DNA from: Paratrimastix pyriformis
Lineage: Eukaryota; Preaxostyla; Paratrimastigidae
NCBI GenBank assembly: GCA_027972325.1
Contig: JAPMOS010000230.1
Span: 1 to 45,552, forward strand
Reading direction: 5' to 3'
DNA length: 45,552 nucleotides
Below the pieces are notes generated by a model. It was not told where the DNA came from. It worked only from the letters and a program-made list of their open reading frames with translations, and searched no databases. Positions 20,190 to 30,180 of this stretch are shown piece by piece. Each line of letters begins with the position of its first letter. The stretch's first letter is position 1. Both the position numbers and the translations under genes were made by a program.

Positions 20190-20284
20190 GCTTACATCAA
20201 AGAGTAGAGATACTCTCTACTCCGAGGAACACGGGAGTGTTCCCTAGAGTATAACTGTAGTTTTGGGAAGTATCGACCCAAAAC
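20190..20284 (-). repeat. Element A terminal repeat with palindromic tip
   Basis: Reading on the minus strand from 20284 inward, an 8 bp stem (GTTTTGGG/CCCAAAAC, 20260-20284) is followed by sequence containing CTCTAGGGAACAC, GTGTTCCTCGGAGTAGAGA and TCTCTACTC. The same arrangement opens element E at 32246-32330 with a few differences. It marks the 5' boundary of the family. Confidence 0.8.
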
Positions 20285-20836
20285 CGTCAGCAGCGCGGAT
20301 CTGAGGAGACGATCGCGAAGTGCGTGTGCCAGCGGACATTCGTGGTGTCAGCGTGTGCCAGCGGACGTCAAGGAGGGATCGAAAAGGAGAAATGAAGTCT
20401 GTTTTTTTATTTAACGTCGTCCCATAATTTTTTGGATGCTGTTCCACCGTCAAAAGGGCTGCGGAGGGTGTGAGGACTCACGGCAAGGTTCTCCAGCTCC
20501 TTAACGTCGAATCCCTGTACGATTTTGACTACAGCCGTTGATTTATTGTTCGAACTAAACTTTTATGTCGTGCGTGCAAAACCAGTCAGCAGCGCGGATC
20601 CGCTCTGAGGAGACGTGTGGTGAGGGTGAAGCAATGTGAGAGTGCAGTGAATGTACGAGAGAAAGGTCGTTTTGAGTTTTTTCAAAGGGCGTCCCATAAT
20701 TGCTTGGATGCTGTTCCACCGTCAAAAGGGCAGCGCTCGGGGTGGGTCCGAACGAAGGAAATTATCTGAGTCCCATTCTCCGGAGACCAGGACGTGGAAG
20801 AGTCCTTGATTTATTGTTCGAACTAAACTTTTAAGT
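20285..20836. repeat. Two diverged tandem copies of a ~270-295 bp unit
   Basis: Three conserved blocks occur twice in the same order. CAGTCAGCAGCGCGGAT-like sequence with GAGGAGAC lies near 20285 and 20580. CGTCCCATAATT with TTGGATGCTGTTCCACCG is at 20418 and 20690. TTGATTTATTGTTCGAACT is at 20538 and 20806. The sequence between blocks differs. No frame of note. The first copy touches the element A terminus. Family not recognised; could be a satellite, a SINE-like unit or remains of an LTR. Confidence 0.75.
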
Positions 20837-20938
20837 TAATCCGCTCACTGAGCCGCTCGTCCTACAAGGGGGGGAACGAAAAAGAGAGATGGCGTGAGAA
20901 ACAGTGACGTGGGAGCCATTGTTGGTAATGATTTTCAT

Positions 20939-21060
20939 GAAAACCCGCGGGGGCTCACGACTGACTGGGCGGGGTGGGGTGGGTCTGTCCACGAAAACCC
21001 GCGGTCCCTCACTACAGAGTGGTTGGAGTGGGGTGGGTCTGTACACGAAAACCCGGGCTC
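20939..21060 (+). repeat. 54 bp tandem repeat, two copies plus partial third
   Basis: GAAAACCCGCGG or GAAAACCCGGG restarts at 20939, 20993 and 21047. Each unit ends GGGGTGGGTCTGT. The period is a multiple of three, so an 18-residue motif around KTRG and GVGL repeats in the plus frame that leads into DIRS fragment C. Confidence 0.85.
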
Positions 21061-21111
21061 CGAGCGTTGAACTTTTTTCTATAGAAATCTCAAAGTCTAT
21101 AGCGTCGATAG

Positions 21112-22485
21112 AAACCCTGGAACACATGGCAGCCAGCAGAGAGGAGGCAGCTCAGATTGCCCTCAGGGTGTGCATTCTGATGACAAGCCTCGGGCTCACA
21201 GTGAACACAGAGAAGTCCGTGTTCGAGCCCACGCAGAGGATCGTCTTTCTGGGGTTTCAGATCGACAGTCGATCCATGCGAATCTCCCTTCCGCCGGAGA
21301 AGGCCGTGGCCATCCGGGAAAGGATTGCCCAGTTCCTGGGCCTGAGCCACACCAAGAGACCCGGCCATTCGCCAGTCTTGTCGGACAGCTCGTGTCGTGT
21401 CGCCCGGCTCTCGAGCCGGGGCACCTTCACCTGTTCTTCCTCAACCGCTGCAAAGCGCGTGCGGTTCGAGCAAGCGGGTGGATGGGGAACACGTTCCTGT
21501 CGGCGCAAGCGCAACAGGAACTGCTCTGGTGGCACGAACACATTCTCCAAAACGGTTGCACCTTGACGCTGCCTCACCCAGTCTGCACAATCCAGACGGA
21601 TGCGAGCAACAGCGGCTGGGGGGCGACCTGGAGCGATGGAACCCAGACACGTCCCTTGGAGGCGTGCGGGTTCTGGAGGGGGACGTCTCCAGGGCAGAAG
21701 GGCCCGACCGAGACAGACCGCCATATAAACTGGCGGGAACTCTCCGCCTTGCTCTTGGCCTTGAGATCCTTTGCGGATCGGGTCAGGGGCAAGACAGTGA
21801 AGTGGCAGTGCGACAACACAGTCGCGGTGTGCTGTGTGCGGAAGTGGAACACCTCTGCGCCAGCCCTCCTTGCACTTCTCCTCGAATTGTGGAAGTTGAA
21901 GGAAGAACTCCAAATTCCGCTGGTTCCCGAGCACATTGCAGGGGAAACCAACGTCAGAGCCGATGCTCTGAGTCGGCGGACGGACAGCTCCGACTGGAAG
22001 CTGAATCCCTCCCTCTTCCGACGTCTGCCTGCGACTGGATTTCCAGCCCCAGGTGGACGCCTTCGCAACGCTGGCCAACAGCCAGCTCGCCAGGTATTGG
22101 AGTCTCCGCCCGGACCCCGGAGCGGAGGCCCAAGATGCCTTTGCCCAGGACTGGGCCAAGGTGCGGGTGTACGGGAATCCCCCGTTCAACCAGATCGGCA
22201 AAGTCCTGAGGCATGTCATCCGCCAACGGGTGACTGCCCTGTTGATTGTGCCAGTCTGGCGCTCGGCCCCGTGGTGGCCGATGCTCCTGAACCTGCTTGT
22301 CAGGGCCCCACTGGTTTTCCCCAACACGGTGGAGACTTTCCTGCCCGGACTGGGCGGGAACAGTCGGCCTCACTCACTGGAGTGCGTGGGCGGTCCTGGT
22401 CTCGGGTCATCCGCTGAAGAAGCGGACAGCCCATCTGACACCGACAGTGTTGTCGTGGAGGTAGAGGATCTGGAGGAACTCACGT
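21112..22485 (+). mobile_element. DIRS fragment C (RT end, RNase H, methyltransferase-like)
   Basis: Plus-strand piece lacking the 5' part of RT and the recombinase. Visible in order: LGLTVNTEKSVFEPTQRIVF and LGFQIDSRSM (RT connection), CTIQTDASNSGWGATWSDG and INWRELSALLLALRSF (RNase H), HIAGETNVRADALSRR, LDAFATLANSQLARYWS and VYGNPPFNQIGKVLR (methylase-like Asn-Pro-Pro-Phe). The acidic stretch near 22400-22480 parallels element B just before its recombinase. It is related to but distinct from B. The right edge is taken at about 22485, where Ty3-like protease sequence starts on the other strand. Truncated and broken. Confidence 0.75.
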
Positions 22486-23720
22486 TGGCGCCGGTGTCCG
22501 CGATGCAGGCGACACGAGTGCCCTGCGGGGTCTGGAGCGAGAACTGAGGTGGCGAGGCCAAGCCCTCGCCGGTGGCAATGAGTGCGGCAGCGTGCTTCTC
22601 GAAGCCGAGCCTCTCCGGCGGTCTCGACTCACGAGTGGATCGACGCGCTGGGAGTTCCGAGGAGGATGGCCGTGGGGCCGGGGCCGAGGTGGCAGCGGTC
22701 GCGGGAGTGGTGAAGACTGGGCAGTCTGATGCACGATGGTTGGGCATCCTGCAACGGAAACATAGGTTGTCATGGACGCATCTCTGGCGTTCCGCTAGGT
22801 CGAGGGGTGGGACACGACGGGGTGAAGTGGTTCGTGGGGTGGAGTCACGAGAGGCACCGGAGATACGCGGAGGCGAGTTGTTGCGAGGCACAGTGGAAGG
22901 AGCGACGGAGACCGAGGTGGAGTTGGTGTTCGGGTCGGTGGTGGTGACGAGGACCTCAGCAGCACGAGAAGCTTCACGCTGCAGGGTGTCCATCTGTTCG
23001 GCGGCATCCAGGAGGGCCTTGGCGAGCCCCCCCTTGGTCTTGGCGGTGTCCGGGGTGCACAGAACCACATCCGAGAGAAAGCGTGTGAGATGCCCTGCGG
23101 AAACATGCCGCGTAAGAAACGTCGGGGAGTGCGAGTGCTGTGTAGAGACGATCGAACTCGTCAATGTACTTCGCGGCATCCAGGCGATAAGTGGAGAGCC
23201 GCGTGGGAGACAAGAGGAAGACCGTGTTCAAAAGTGCCATTCGGTCGGAGGCGCTGCTCGGGCGGAATGCCCGATCAAGTAATGCCATGAACTCCTCGCG
23301 ACCTTTAGGAAACTCAGTTGACGCAGTGCTCACTTTCAAGAATGTCACAATGTCAGCGCTCAACAATGACGCAAGAGGAGGCAATTGAAGCTGCGGTTGG
23401 CAAAGAATGAAATGCTCGATTTCAGATTTCCACTGAACGAGAGCGAGGAAATCAATGCTTCTTAGCTTGGGAAGTAATTCTACGAGGGGGCCACAGGCTG
23501 TTGGGGTACGATGCTTGCAAGAAAGGTGGCAAAGAATGGATTCTTTGAAAGTTCGAGAACCTCCGGTGGAATTTGCATTGCGGTGAAAACTTGATTCAGA
23601 GAAAAAAGAGATGATGACCAGTGAATTCACTGTTGGAGTTCCCCAGGATAGACCGAGAGTCCGAGCGAGCGTGTTCCAAGCAAGGGGGAGAGCCGGGGAG
23701 CAACAGGCACACGCAGGCAA
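22486..23720 (-). pseudogene. Ty3-like gag with CCHC knuckle and protease start
   Basis: Gag packages RNA; the CCHC knuckle binds nucleic acid. The zinc knuckle is near 22710-22750 and the Asp-Thr-Gly protease motif near 22490-22510. The N-terminal half (about 23000-23480) has the helical composition of a Ty3-type capsid. The opposite strand of this region shows only shadow frames. Confidence 0.65.
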
Positions 23721-23829
23721 TGCACAACAGGATTTTCAATAGAAATCGAATTTTTCGGGGTGGTGTTTTGACATCCTCCCAAGTGTTTTTTCGATGAAAC
23801 TCATCGATTTACATCATCAGAACCCGTAA

Positions 23830-24610
23830 TGAGTCGACAGCCGAAGTCGAGGCAGGATAGGTGCTATATCTCCTTGTTCTTCATGATAAACACCACACAA
23901 TGCAGAAAAAGTCACAAGTCAAACCCAGGTGAAAGCACTTGGAAACATCTCAAAAAAGTGTCCTGGGTGGAGAACCGGTCAGGATGGACATGGGTCGACC
24001 GGTGGTCGATACGACCGAAAAAAACCAATCCTAAAATTAAAATCGTATGGTCACGACGGGCAGCGTGTCCAATACGCGTCCATAAATCACAACAAAAATC
24101 GGAGAGAGAGGTCAAAGGGAGCCAAGAACATCGGGCGAAAAGAAAAAATTTAACACGCATCGGAAGGGGTGAGATTCGGGGTTAACGGCCCGAGATTCGG
24201 CAAATCTCCGATCTCCGAAAACCGTTAAGGTAATTGCGGGCCAACGGTCCATGATCGAACCGTGAAGTGACCCCGATTTGGGCTCCGGAAGGGGTCCCAA
24301 GAGAGGGTAAAAAAGCACGGATGTCGAAATCACAACAGGGCAAAAGTTGAAAAAATGAGATCCGAAATTTCCCGCCCAATTCCAGTACTTAAGGGGGCGC
24401 CCCGGACCAGCACAGTGCCTTCGTTTTGGAGTGGTGTTCTCCGTACGAGTCGCGGCAGAGGCGGCCGGTTGAAATGGCGTACGAACCCCGTCAGTAGCAG
24501 CAGGATGGGTGCGGGTGGGTCCAGCGCTCAAGGGAGAAGCAGAAAAATCAAAAACAGCAGACAAGAGGGAGGGTAGCACCTATCCTGCCTCGACTTCGGC
24601 TGTCGACTCA
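23830..24610 (-). repeat. Probable LTR (781 bp) bounded by perfect 37 bp inverted repeats
   Basis: 23830-23866 begins TGAGTCGACAGCCGAAG and is the exact reverse complement of 24574-24610, which ends CTTCGGCTGTCGACTCA. The block starts TG and ends CA and lies just upstream of gag, so an LTR is the best reading. A 37 bp terminal inverted repeat is very long for an LTR, so a non-autonomous DNA transposon is the alternative. No target duplication is visible at the two edges. A minus frame (24112-24579) inside has no recognisable domain. Confidence 0.6.
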
Positions 24611-24728
24611 CTATCCATCGTAAGACTCAGGATAGCAGCCGACAGCCTCCGTCTTCGGCAGTCGGCGGCAGCAGGAGAAACACAGAAAACATCAAACAGA
24701 CAAATGAGGCCCGGCGCGGCGCGGCAAC

Positions 24729-25790
24729 TCAAAAGCACTCGCCGGCGGGCAGGCTGGACGAATCCGCCTCGAGCTCGTCGTTCTCGTCGTCGTCATCAGA
24801 CGGCCTGGCCCAGAGAGCGCTCCGGCGGCGGCGGCGCGGAGCAGAAGGCGCCCTGCTCGAGCGGCGGCGAGCAGGCGCAGCAGGCGTGCTCGTGGCATCG
24901 CCCGAAGGACTCGCCTCATCGGAAACGTCGGCGTCGCATATCACAACGCGCTGGCGTGGCGGAGCGGCCGGGCGGTGACGCGGCGTGGCCGCCGACAGCG
25001 AGAGCGACGAAGAAGCAGGCGAGCCTGGCGGCAGGGGCGGAGGCGGAGGCGCCGGACGCACGGCCTGGACGAGATCCGTGGCGGCGAGCGGCGCGGCGGC
25101 GCCAGGGGCACGGGGCGGCGGCGGCGGCGGCGCCGGGGCGAACGTCAGGTCGGTGAAATTGCTGTCGACGCCCGTCTGCACGTAGTGCTGCGCAAACACT
25201 TTGGCCGAAGCCCAGCGGCCCAGGTGCAGGATCTTGTCGGGCATGACCTCGCGCGCAATGGCCCAGCTGGCCCCGCCACGGCGGAAGCCGCGGGCCGAGA
25301 GGAGCGAGCGATCGCCCCCGCCGGCGACGATGACCTCGTTGAGGATGTGGCTGATGGTGGCCGGCTTGACGCCCTCGTAGGGGCGGCGCAGCTGGATAAC
25401 GACCCGCGACGGTCCGGGCGGGTCGGGGCGCATGGCGCGCGTGCGGCGGAGCCAGCACTGGTAGCAGCTCACCGGGTCGAGCAGCGCATCGGCGGCGCGC
25501 CAGATGGTGACGGAGGCGCCCTGGGCGGTGTAGTCGTTCTTGAAGCCCAGCAGGGAGACCACCAGCCGATCGGCGGCCGGCGGCACGGCCACCTGCGCCA
25601 TGGTGGGCAGGGTCACGTCCGAGGGCCGAAGCAGCGCCAGGAAGGCCAGCAGGGCGACCAGCTTGGCGCGGAGGCGCTCCAGCGGAAGCGCGTCGTTGGG
25701 GCCCCACCGGTGGAAGAGCTCCACCAGCAGGGTGGGCGGCACGGGCAGCCCCTTCTGGACGGGCTGCGTGGTGCGGCGCAGACGGATGGC
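24729..25790 (-). pseudogene. Element D tyrosine recombinase
   Basis: The C-terminal domain shows LVALLAFLALLRPSDVTLPT (first catalytic region), then RGFRRGGASWAIAREV, LHLGRWASAKVFAQHYV (Tyr region), then a Pro/Ala-rich and acidic low-complexity tail. Matches the integrase type of DIRS/Ngaro elements. The N-terminal part lies in other registers. Confidence 0.7.
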
Positions 25791-26034
25791 CTTGCGCAGG
25801 CGTCGTAAAGGTGGTCTCGCGCCGGGGAAGGCACCCCAAGCGCGTCGTGAATCAGATTGACCACAGTGGCGATGAGCGACAGAGTCGACCGGGGCCGGCA
25901 GCTGGCCCGGGTAGCCTCGTCGGTGTAGTCGGCCAGCGCGCTCACGGGCATGGGCACCAGCGGGATGCCCCGGCGGGAGCAGAACCGTGCCAGGGCACGC
26001 AGCCGGTTGGTGAGGCTCTTCTCGGTGGTGGGCT

Positions 26035-26811
26035 TTACAGCAGCCGAGACAAGTAGCTGGCGACCTTGGGCGCTCCAATGGGCCGCTCCGGCCGCCCAGA
26101 AATCCTGAAGGCGCAGACGCGCCAGCTGAGGTTCTTCGTCGGCTCCGAGTGGCCGGAAGCAGCCGGGCGGAAGGCCCGCGGGTCCTGCGGCAGGAGCACG
26201 GGCCAGTCCACCGTCAGGGCCAGCAGCAGGGGCCACCAGGGCTGGCTCGGCCAGACCGGGGCCAGCAGGGTGCACTCCACGCCGGGCCCGGAGTGCTGCA
26301 GGTGGCGCAGGACGCGGTGGATCTGCGAAAGGGGGTTGACCCAGCTGTTCTCGCCGGGCTCCCACCGGGCCGAAAACGTGTCGGCGCGCAGGGACTGCAC
26401 ATCGCGGTGGCGGCTCTCGTAGCGGGGCACCTGGCGCGTCGCGAAGGTGGCCATGCGGTCGATCGAGTGCGGGCCCCAGAGCCGGTCCAGCGAGCGGAAC
26501 AGCGCCGGGTGGAGCATCCAGTCGCTGCGGTCGAAGTCCCGCGAGAGCTGGTCCGCCGTGGTATTCGTCACGCCCGCCACGTGCTCGGCCTGCAGGGTAA
26601 TCCCGTGGCGCGCTGCGAGGGCGTGGATGGCCCGGGCGATCCCGTCCAGGGCCTGGTTGAGGCGGCCGAACCCGTTGAGGTGGGCCACCGTCGTCGCGTT
26701 GTCGACCTGGAAGAGCACCGTGCGGCCCCGCCAGGTCGGCGTCGCGGCCCAGATGCGCAGGGCGTTGAGCACGGCCATGCTCTCGCGCTGGTTGATGGGC
26801 GTCTCGCGCAT
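26035..26811 (-). pseudogene. Element D RNase H and following domain
   Basis: The frame carries ETPINQRESMAVLNALRIW, VLFQVDNATTVAHLNG, HVAGVTNTTADQLSR and SDWMLHPALFRSLDR, matching the RNase H block of DIRS-like elements. WVNPLSQIHRVLRHL and LAPVWPSQPWWPLLLAL follow, as in the post-RNase H domain of B and C. Confidence 0.7.
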
Positions 26812-26999
26812 GACGCCCGTCCAGGGGCCCTGGGCTGTCTCGTTGCGCTCCAGCCAGCAGGCCCCCCAGCCGATGTCCGAGGCGTCCGTGGCGCAGGTCA
26901 GATCGGCCGGCGCCGGGAGCGGACAGGCCCCGTTCCAGCCCTCGAGGCCCTCCAGCCACCAGCGGAGGTCCCCGGGCCGGCTCGTCCAGCATCACGCAG

Positions 27000-27960
27000 C
27001 AGTGCCAGTTGGGGGCTGCTGCGACCACGCGGTAGACGTTGCGCAGGAGAAACTTGGCGGGCGCCACGGCCCGCGAGACAGACAGGCAGAGGCCCGCCAC
27101 GTGGGCCACCCGGCGCACGTGGGGCCGCGAGCAGCGCAGCAGCCGGGCGATCTCGTGCCGGATGGTGCGCCGCTTCTCGGCGGGCACGCAGTAGCGCACC
27201 TGGGGAGCGGTCTCGCCCTGGTACCCCAGGAACTGCTGCCGCGGGGCGGGCGGATGGCACTTCTCCAGCTTGCGCCTGCTCCATCACGGCCACGAAGCGC
27301 GCCCACTCGCGATCGGCCTCGGCCGGCCGACTGGCCACGATGAAGTCGTCGATGTAGGAGAGCATCCGCAGGCCGCACGAGGGGCCCCGGAGGTACTCGC
27401 AGAGGGGCCTGAGAAACTTGGTAAAGGCCCACGGCGCACAGGAGAGGCCGAACGGGAGAACCGTGTAGACGTAGTAGCGGCCCCGCCAGGCGAATCCCAA
27501 GAGCTGCTGGTCGTCGGGGTGAATGCGCAGGTGATGGTAGCCCTCGGAGAGGTCCGCCGTCGAGATGTAGTCCCCGTCGCGCAGCAGGGGCGCCAGCGTG
27601 GTCAGGTCCTCCAGCTTGAAGGCCGGCGCATGGACGAAGGAGTTGACGAAGCGCATGTCGATGCACAGCCTCAACTTGCCGTTCTTCTTGGGCGCGCACG
27701 TCAGCGGGGAGATGTTGTGCGGCGGCGCCTGGACGGGTCGGATCGCGCCCGTCTCGAGGAGGCGAGCCACCTCCTGGTCGACGAAGGAGGCGTGCTCGGG
27801 GTGCACGTAGTTCGGCAAATGGGAGCTGCACGGCTTGCAGAGGAGCGGGATGCGGAAGCCGTGCAGGAGCACTTGTGCACGGGGCGGGGCAAGTGGAAAT
27901 GCTCCTCCCAGAAGGCCCGGAAGGGCGGGAGGGAGGGACGCCCAGTGCTGAAGCGAGCTG
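27000..27960 (-). pseudogene. Element D reverse transcriptase
   Basis: RT blocks in order: CAPKKNGKLRLCIDMRFVN, STADLSEGYHHLRIHPDD, YYVYTVLPFGLSCAPWAF and the catalytic LSYIDDFIVASRP. This RT type is close to those of DIRS/Ngaro elements. A poly-Thr tract encoded by a (GTG)n repeat lies just upstream. Broken downstream of the palm region. Confidence 0.75.
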
Positions 27961-27982
27961 GTGGTGGTGGTGGTGGTGGTGG
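27959..27982. repeat. (GTG)n simple repeat
   Basis: About eight GTG triplets inside element D, coding for a Thr run on the minus strand between gag and RT. Confidence 0.9.
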
Positions 27983-28107
27983 AGATGCGGCCGGCCCGAG
28001 AGCGGGGGGATGGTCGCACCGTGGCGGCGGCAGCGGGGAGGGCGGCGGTGATGGTGGTGGAGAAGGCGGACCCCGTTGCTGCCGCGGCGCGCGGGCTCTG
28101 CGCGCCG

Positions 28108-28728
28108 TTACTGCTCGCCGGCGCCGCCCGACTGCGCCTGCTGGCGCCCGCCGGCGGAGCCGTTGTTGCCGCCACCATTGTCGAAGCGGCGCCGCTGCGG
28201 GAAGCTGCGCTGCTGGCGCTGGGCAAAGTCGTTGAACCGGTCGCCGCCTCGGCCAAACCCGCCGCCATAGCTGCGCCCGCCGAAGCTGCCGCGGCCACCC
28301 GACGAGCGGAAGTCGCGATCCCGGCCCCCGCCCATGCGACGCCCGCCAGCCTGGCCGCCGCGTTGCTGCTGCTGCTGGCCGGGCAGGGCGCGCATGCCCT
28401 GAGCGAGGCGGATGGCGAAGTCGAGCTGCTGGAGGTTCTGGCCCGTGGCGACCTCGGGAGAGGTGCGGACATACTCGTACATGCGGGCCACGTCGGGGGC
28501 AAGTGCTGTGTGCACCCAGGCGAGCCGCTTGCGGTCCACGATGGCGGAGGCAATGGAGCGAGCAAAGCAAGAGAGGGCGGCGCGCAAGTCCTCCTCGGTG
28601 CAGGGCAGGCGCGCCAGCCGCTCAAGGTTGAGCGATTCCCGGTGAAGGCGCTGGAGAAAGCGGAATTCAGCCCTGGACTCGCGGGCAAGGCCCGTGACGG
28701 AGCCGAGCTGGGGAAAGTCGCTGGGCAC
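28108..28728 (-). CDS. Element D gag-like protein with RGG-rich tail
   Basis: 206 codons. The N-terminal two thirds is helical (TEEDLRAALSCFARSIASAI, NLQQLDFAIRLAQGMRAL). A poly-Gln tract and a Gly/Arg-rich tail follow (GGRDRDFRSSGGRGSFGGRS), typical of nucleic-acid-binding tails. Position upstream of RT fits gag. No zinc knuckle. Confidence 0.6.
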   Translation of the reverse strand: MPSDFPQLGSVTGLARESRAEFRFLQRLHRESLNLERLARLPCTEEDLRAALSCFARSIASAIVDRKRLAWVHTALAPDVARMYEYVRTSPEVATGQNLQQLDFAIRLAQGMRALPGQQQQQRGGQAGGRRMGGGRDRDFRSSGGRGSFGGRSYGGGFGRGGDRFNDFAQRQQRSFPQRRRFDNGGGNNGSAGGRQQAQSGGAGEQ

Positions 28729-28880
28729 GGCAACGCCCGGACAAATGCCCGGGCGCGCTCCAGTGCGAGCCTGTCAGAGGCCTCGCGGTCGCCAGGCTGC
28801 TGCTGCGGGTCGGCTGCGAGTAAGTAAAGGAGACCCCGTACATAAAACTTTCTATGATGGGAAGAGGTCATGGAGTGATG

Positions 28881-29360
28881 GTTCTTAAGAAAAGTGCCAT
28901 CATAAATGGGCTGACCTGCACCTGCCCATCATAAAAACTTCGTCATTTTATGAAAATCCTCGTCGGGATTTGTGACGTGAAATTTTCCATCCACTGGTAG
29001 GCGTAGGGTGGGAAAAGGGAGAGTGAGACGTATGGGGATACATGAAATTGATTTCCTAACATGAATTCAATTGTATTTCCTTCATTTTATGTCCTCTCCT
29101 TATGTTATTCATCTTCTGACTTCTTCTCTCTGTCTTCTAACGAATAGGATCCGAAGTTGGGGAGAAGACGCAGTCTTCACACTCAAACTTTGTTCTCGTC
29201 ATATTCTGATCTCTCCTTTTTATTTTTTATTTCTTTCATCTTATGACGTAAAGTTCCAATTATTTAGAGAAAATAAGTTTTTGAAAGTCGCAAACTGAAT
29301 TTAAATTTCGAAATAGCCATCATTACCCCTGCAATTCAATCCAAGAAAGCCCGCGATAAA
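28881..29360. other. AT-rich interval between element D and the spliced candidate gene
   Basis: No gene seen. It holds two copies of a pyrimidine-rich motif (29093-29120 and 29208-29247) and, at 29116-29146, a stretch that looks like an intron end (pyrimidine tract, CTAAC, then ATAG), which may mean untranslated exons. Short inverted matches around CCCATCATA (28850-28925) may mark the edge of element D. Confidence 0.4.
29208..29247 (+). repeat. Pyrimidine-rich motif, one of three direct copies
   Basis: GATCTCTCCTT, then TTTCTTTCATCTTATGAC. Related copies are at 29093-29120 and 30137-30168. They flank the candidate gene, the last lying 69 bp after its stop. Possibly terminal direct repeats of a small element, or regulatory sequence. 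Confidence 0.5.
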
Positions 29361-30068
29361 ATGGAGCCGATACCGTCTGAACCTTCACCGCCTCCATCAA
29401 GTGCCTCGATCCCAATGCCTATCGTTCCTACATTTACACCATTTGGACAGTATTTACAACAGGCATCTGCGCCGCAACCATCTGTCACAACTTCAACTCC
29501 TGTTCCATCTTTGAATCTGACTCAAGAACCGCAACCGATGATCCATATTCTTACCAAACAACGTCGCGTGAATGCTCATCTGAGTCTGTAATTGTTTTTG
29601 TTTACTTTGGATTTCCTGACACTTTATCTGATAGGCCTTGATGATGTTTGCTGGATCTGTGATCAGTTGCATACTGCCGTAGAGAATTTCTCACGTGCAA
29701 GGGCTCTCTGCAATTCCAAACTTGCTACGCTCAAGCCATTCAAGGCTCTCTTTCCACTTCAAGCCCAAAGTGATGATGAGTTCGTGCGCGTCGTTTTGAA
29801 TATTATCAACCATTTGGAAGGCAAGCCTTTGATCCAAAAAGGAGACCGCGTTGAACTACTTATGCAAAAGAAGCGAGGTCTGGATAAATTTGAGCACATT
29901 TTCACTCACTCATTCGTAGAACATACGACCGAGATTATCGAACTACATGATGAGCATTCCTTAATGGCCATGGCCGAACGTTCTGCCAATGAAGAATCCA
30001 AACGCCGTGAAGAATCAAGACGCCACCGTTCCAAGAGCTCTCGTGTTGAAGTCATCGACGACGAGTAA
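29361..30068 (+). CDS. Unknown gene, probably two exons with a 49 nt intron
   Basis: The first open segment (29361-29586) starts at an ATG and encodes a Pro/Ser-rich stretch with MPIVPTFTPFGQYLQQ. The second (29636-30068) encodes a helical acidic/basic protein with LDDVCWICDQLHTAVENF, ALFPLQAQSDDEFVRVVL and an Arg/Ser-rich C-terminus ending VEVIDDE. A GT...AG interval of 49 nt (29587-29635), ending in a pyrimidine-rich CTGATAG, lies between them and keeps the second frame. The family is unknown; I cannot tell whether it is a host gene or part of virus 3. It converges on the integrase gene. Confidence 0.5.
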
Positions 30069-30180
30069 CAAATTCTTTGGCATTTAACAAGCTTTTGGAT
30101 CTTTGACGTTCCAGACAAAAGGGATCTCATGAAAATGATCTCTCCTTATTATTCTTTCATCTTATGACATCAGCAGACGA

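Larger units (their letters stand above)
10814..20284 (-). mobile_element. DIRS element A (tyrosine-recombinase retrotransposon), interrupted by element B and cut by virus 1
   Basis: Minus-strand GC-rich element. Its 5' end at 20284 carries the hairpin-ended terminal repeat also seen at the start of element E (32246). It runs through a gag-like gene (19632-17698), is interrupted by the complete element B (12520-17534), resumes with the RT gene (12262-10814), and is cut in the RNase H region by the virus 1 terminus. Its own 3' half, with recombinase and internal repeat, is absent from the window. The two visible parts sum to about 4.5 kb. It is broken by two insertions and is older than both. 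Confidence 0.75.
22486..24610 (-). mobile_element. Ty3/Gypsy-like LTR retrotransposon fragment (5' LTR, gag, start of protease)
   Basis: Minus-strand gag frames (23720-22974 and 23179-22486) include a matrix/capsid-like region (LVQWKSEIEHFILCQ), a CCHC zinc knuckle CFRCRMPNHRASDC and a protease active site ACIADTGANVS. The fragment ends there against DIRS fragment C. Upstream, a 781 bp sequence starting TG and ending CA probably is the 5' LTR. The pol gene and 3' LTR are absent. Fossil, truncated and with about one frame break. Confidence 0.65.
24611..28880 (-). mobile_element. DIRS/Ngaro-like tyrosine-recombinase retrotransposon D, very GC-rich
   Basis: Minus-strand order gag (28728-28108), RT (about 27960-27260), RNase H (26811-26035) and tyrosine recombinase (about 25790-24729). 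Sequence family differs from A, B, C and E. Terminal repeats were not identified, so edges are approximate: the left edge touches the LTR of the Ty3-like fragment; the right edge lies where GC-rich sequence gives way to AT-rich sequence near 28830-28990. Contains several frame breaks. Long plus-strand frames here (for example 24975-25808) are shadows produced by high GC. Confidence 0.7.

Noticed and set aside
20800-20836. tRNA gene, from the TGTTCGAACT string
   Set aside because: No A box, acceptor stem or cloverleaf can be formed around it; no tRNA was found anywhere in the window.
24975-27357. Long plus-strand frames of 277 and 402 codons
   Set aside because: Opposite the GC-rich element D recombinase and RT; the Arg/Gly-rich sequence is that expected from high-GC antisense.
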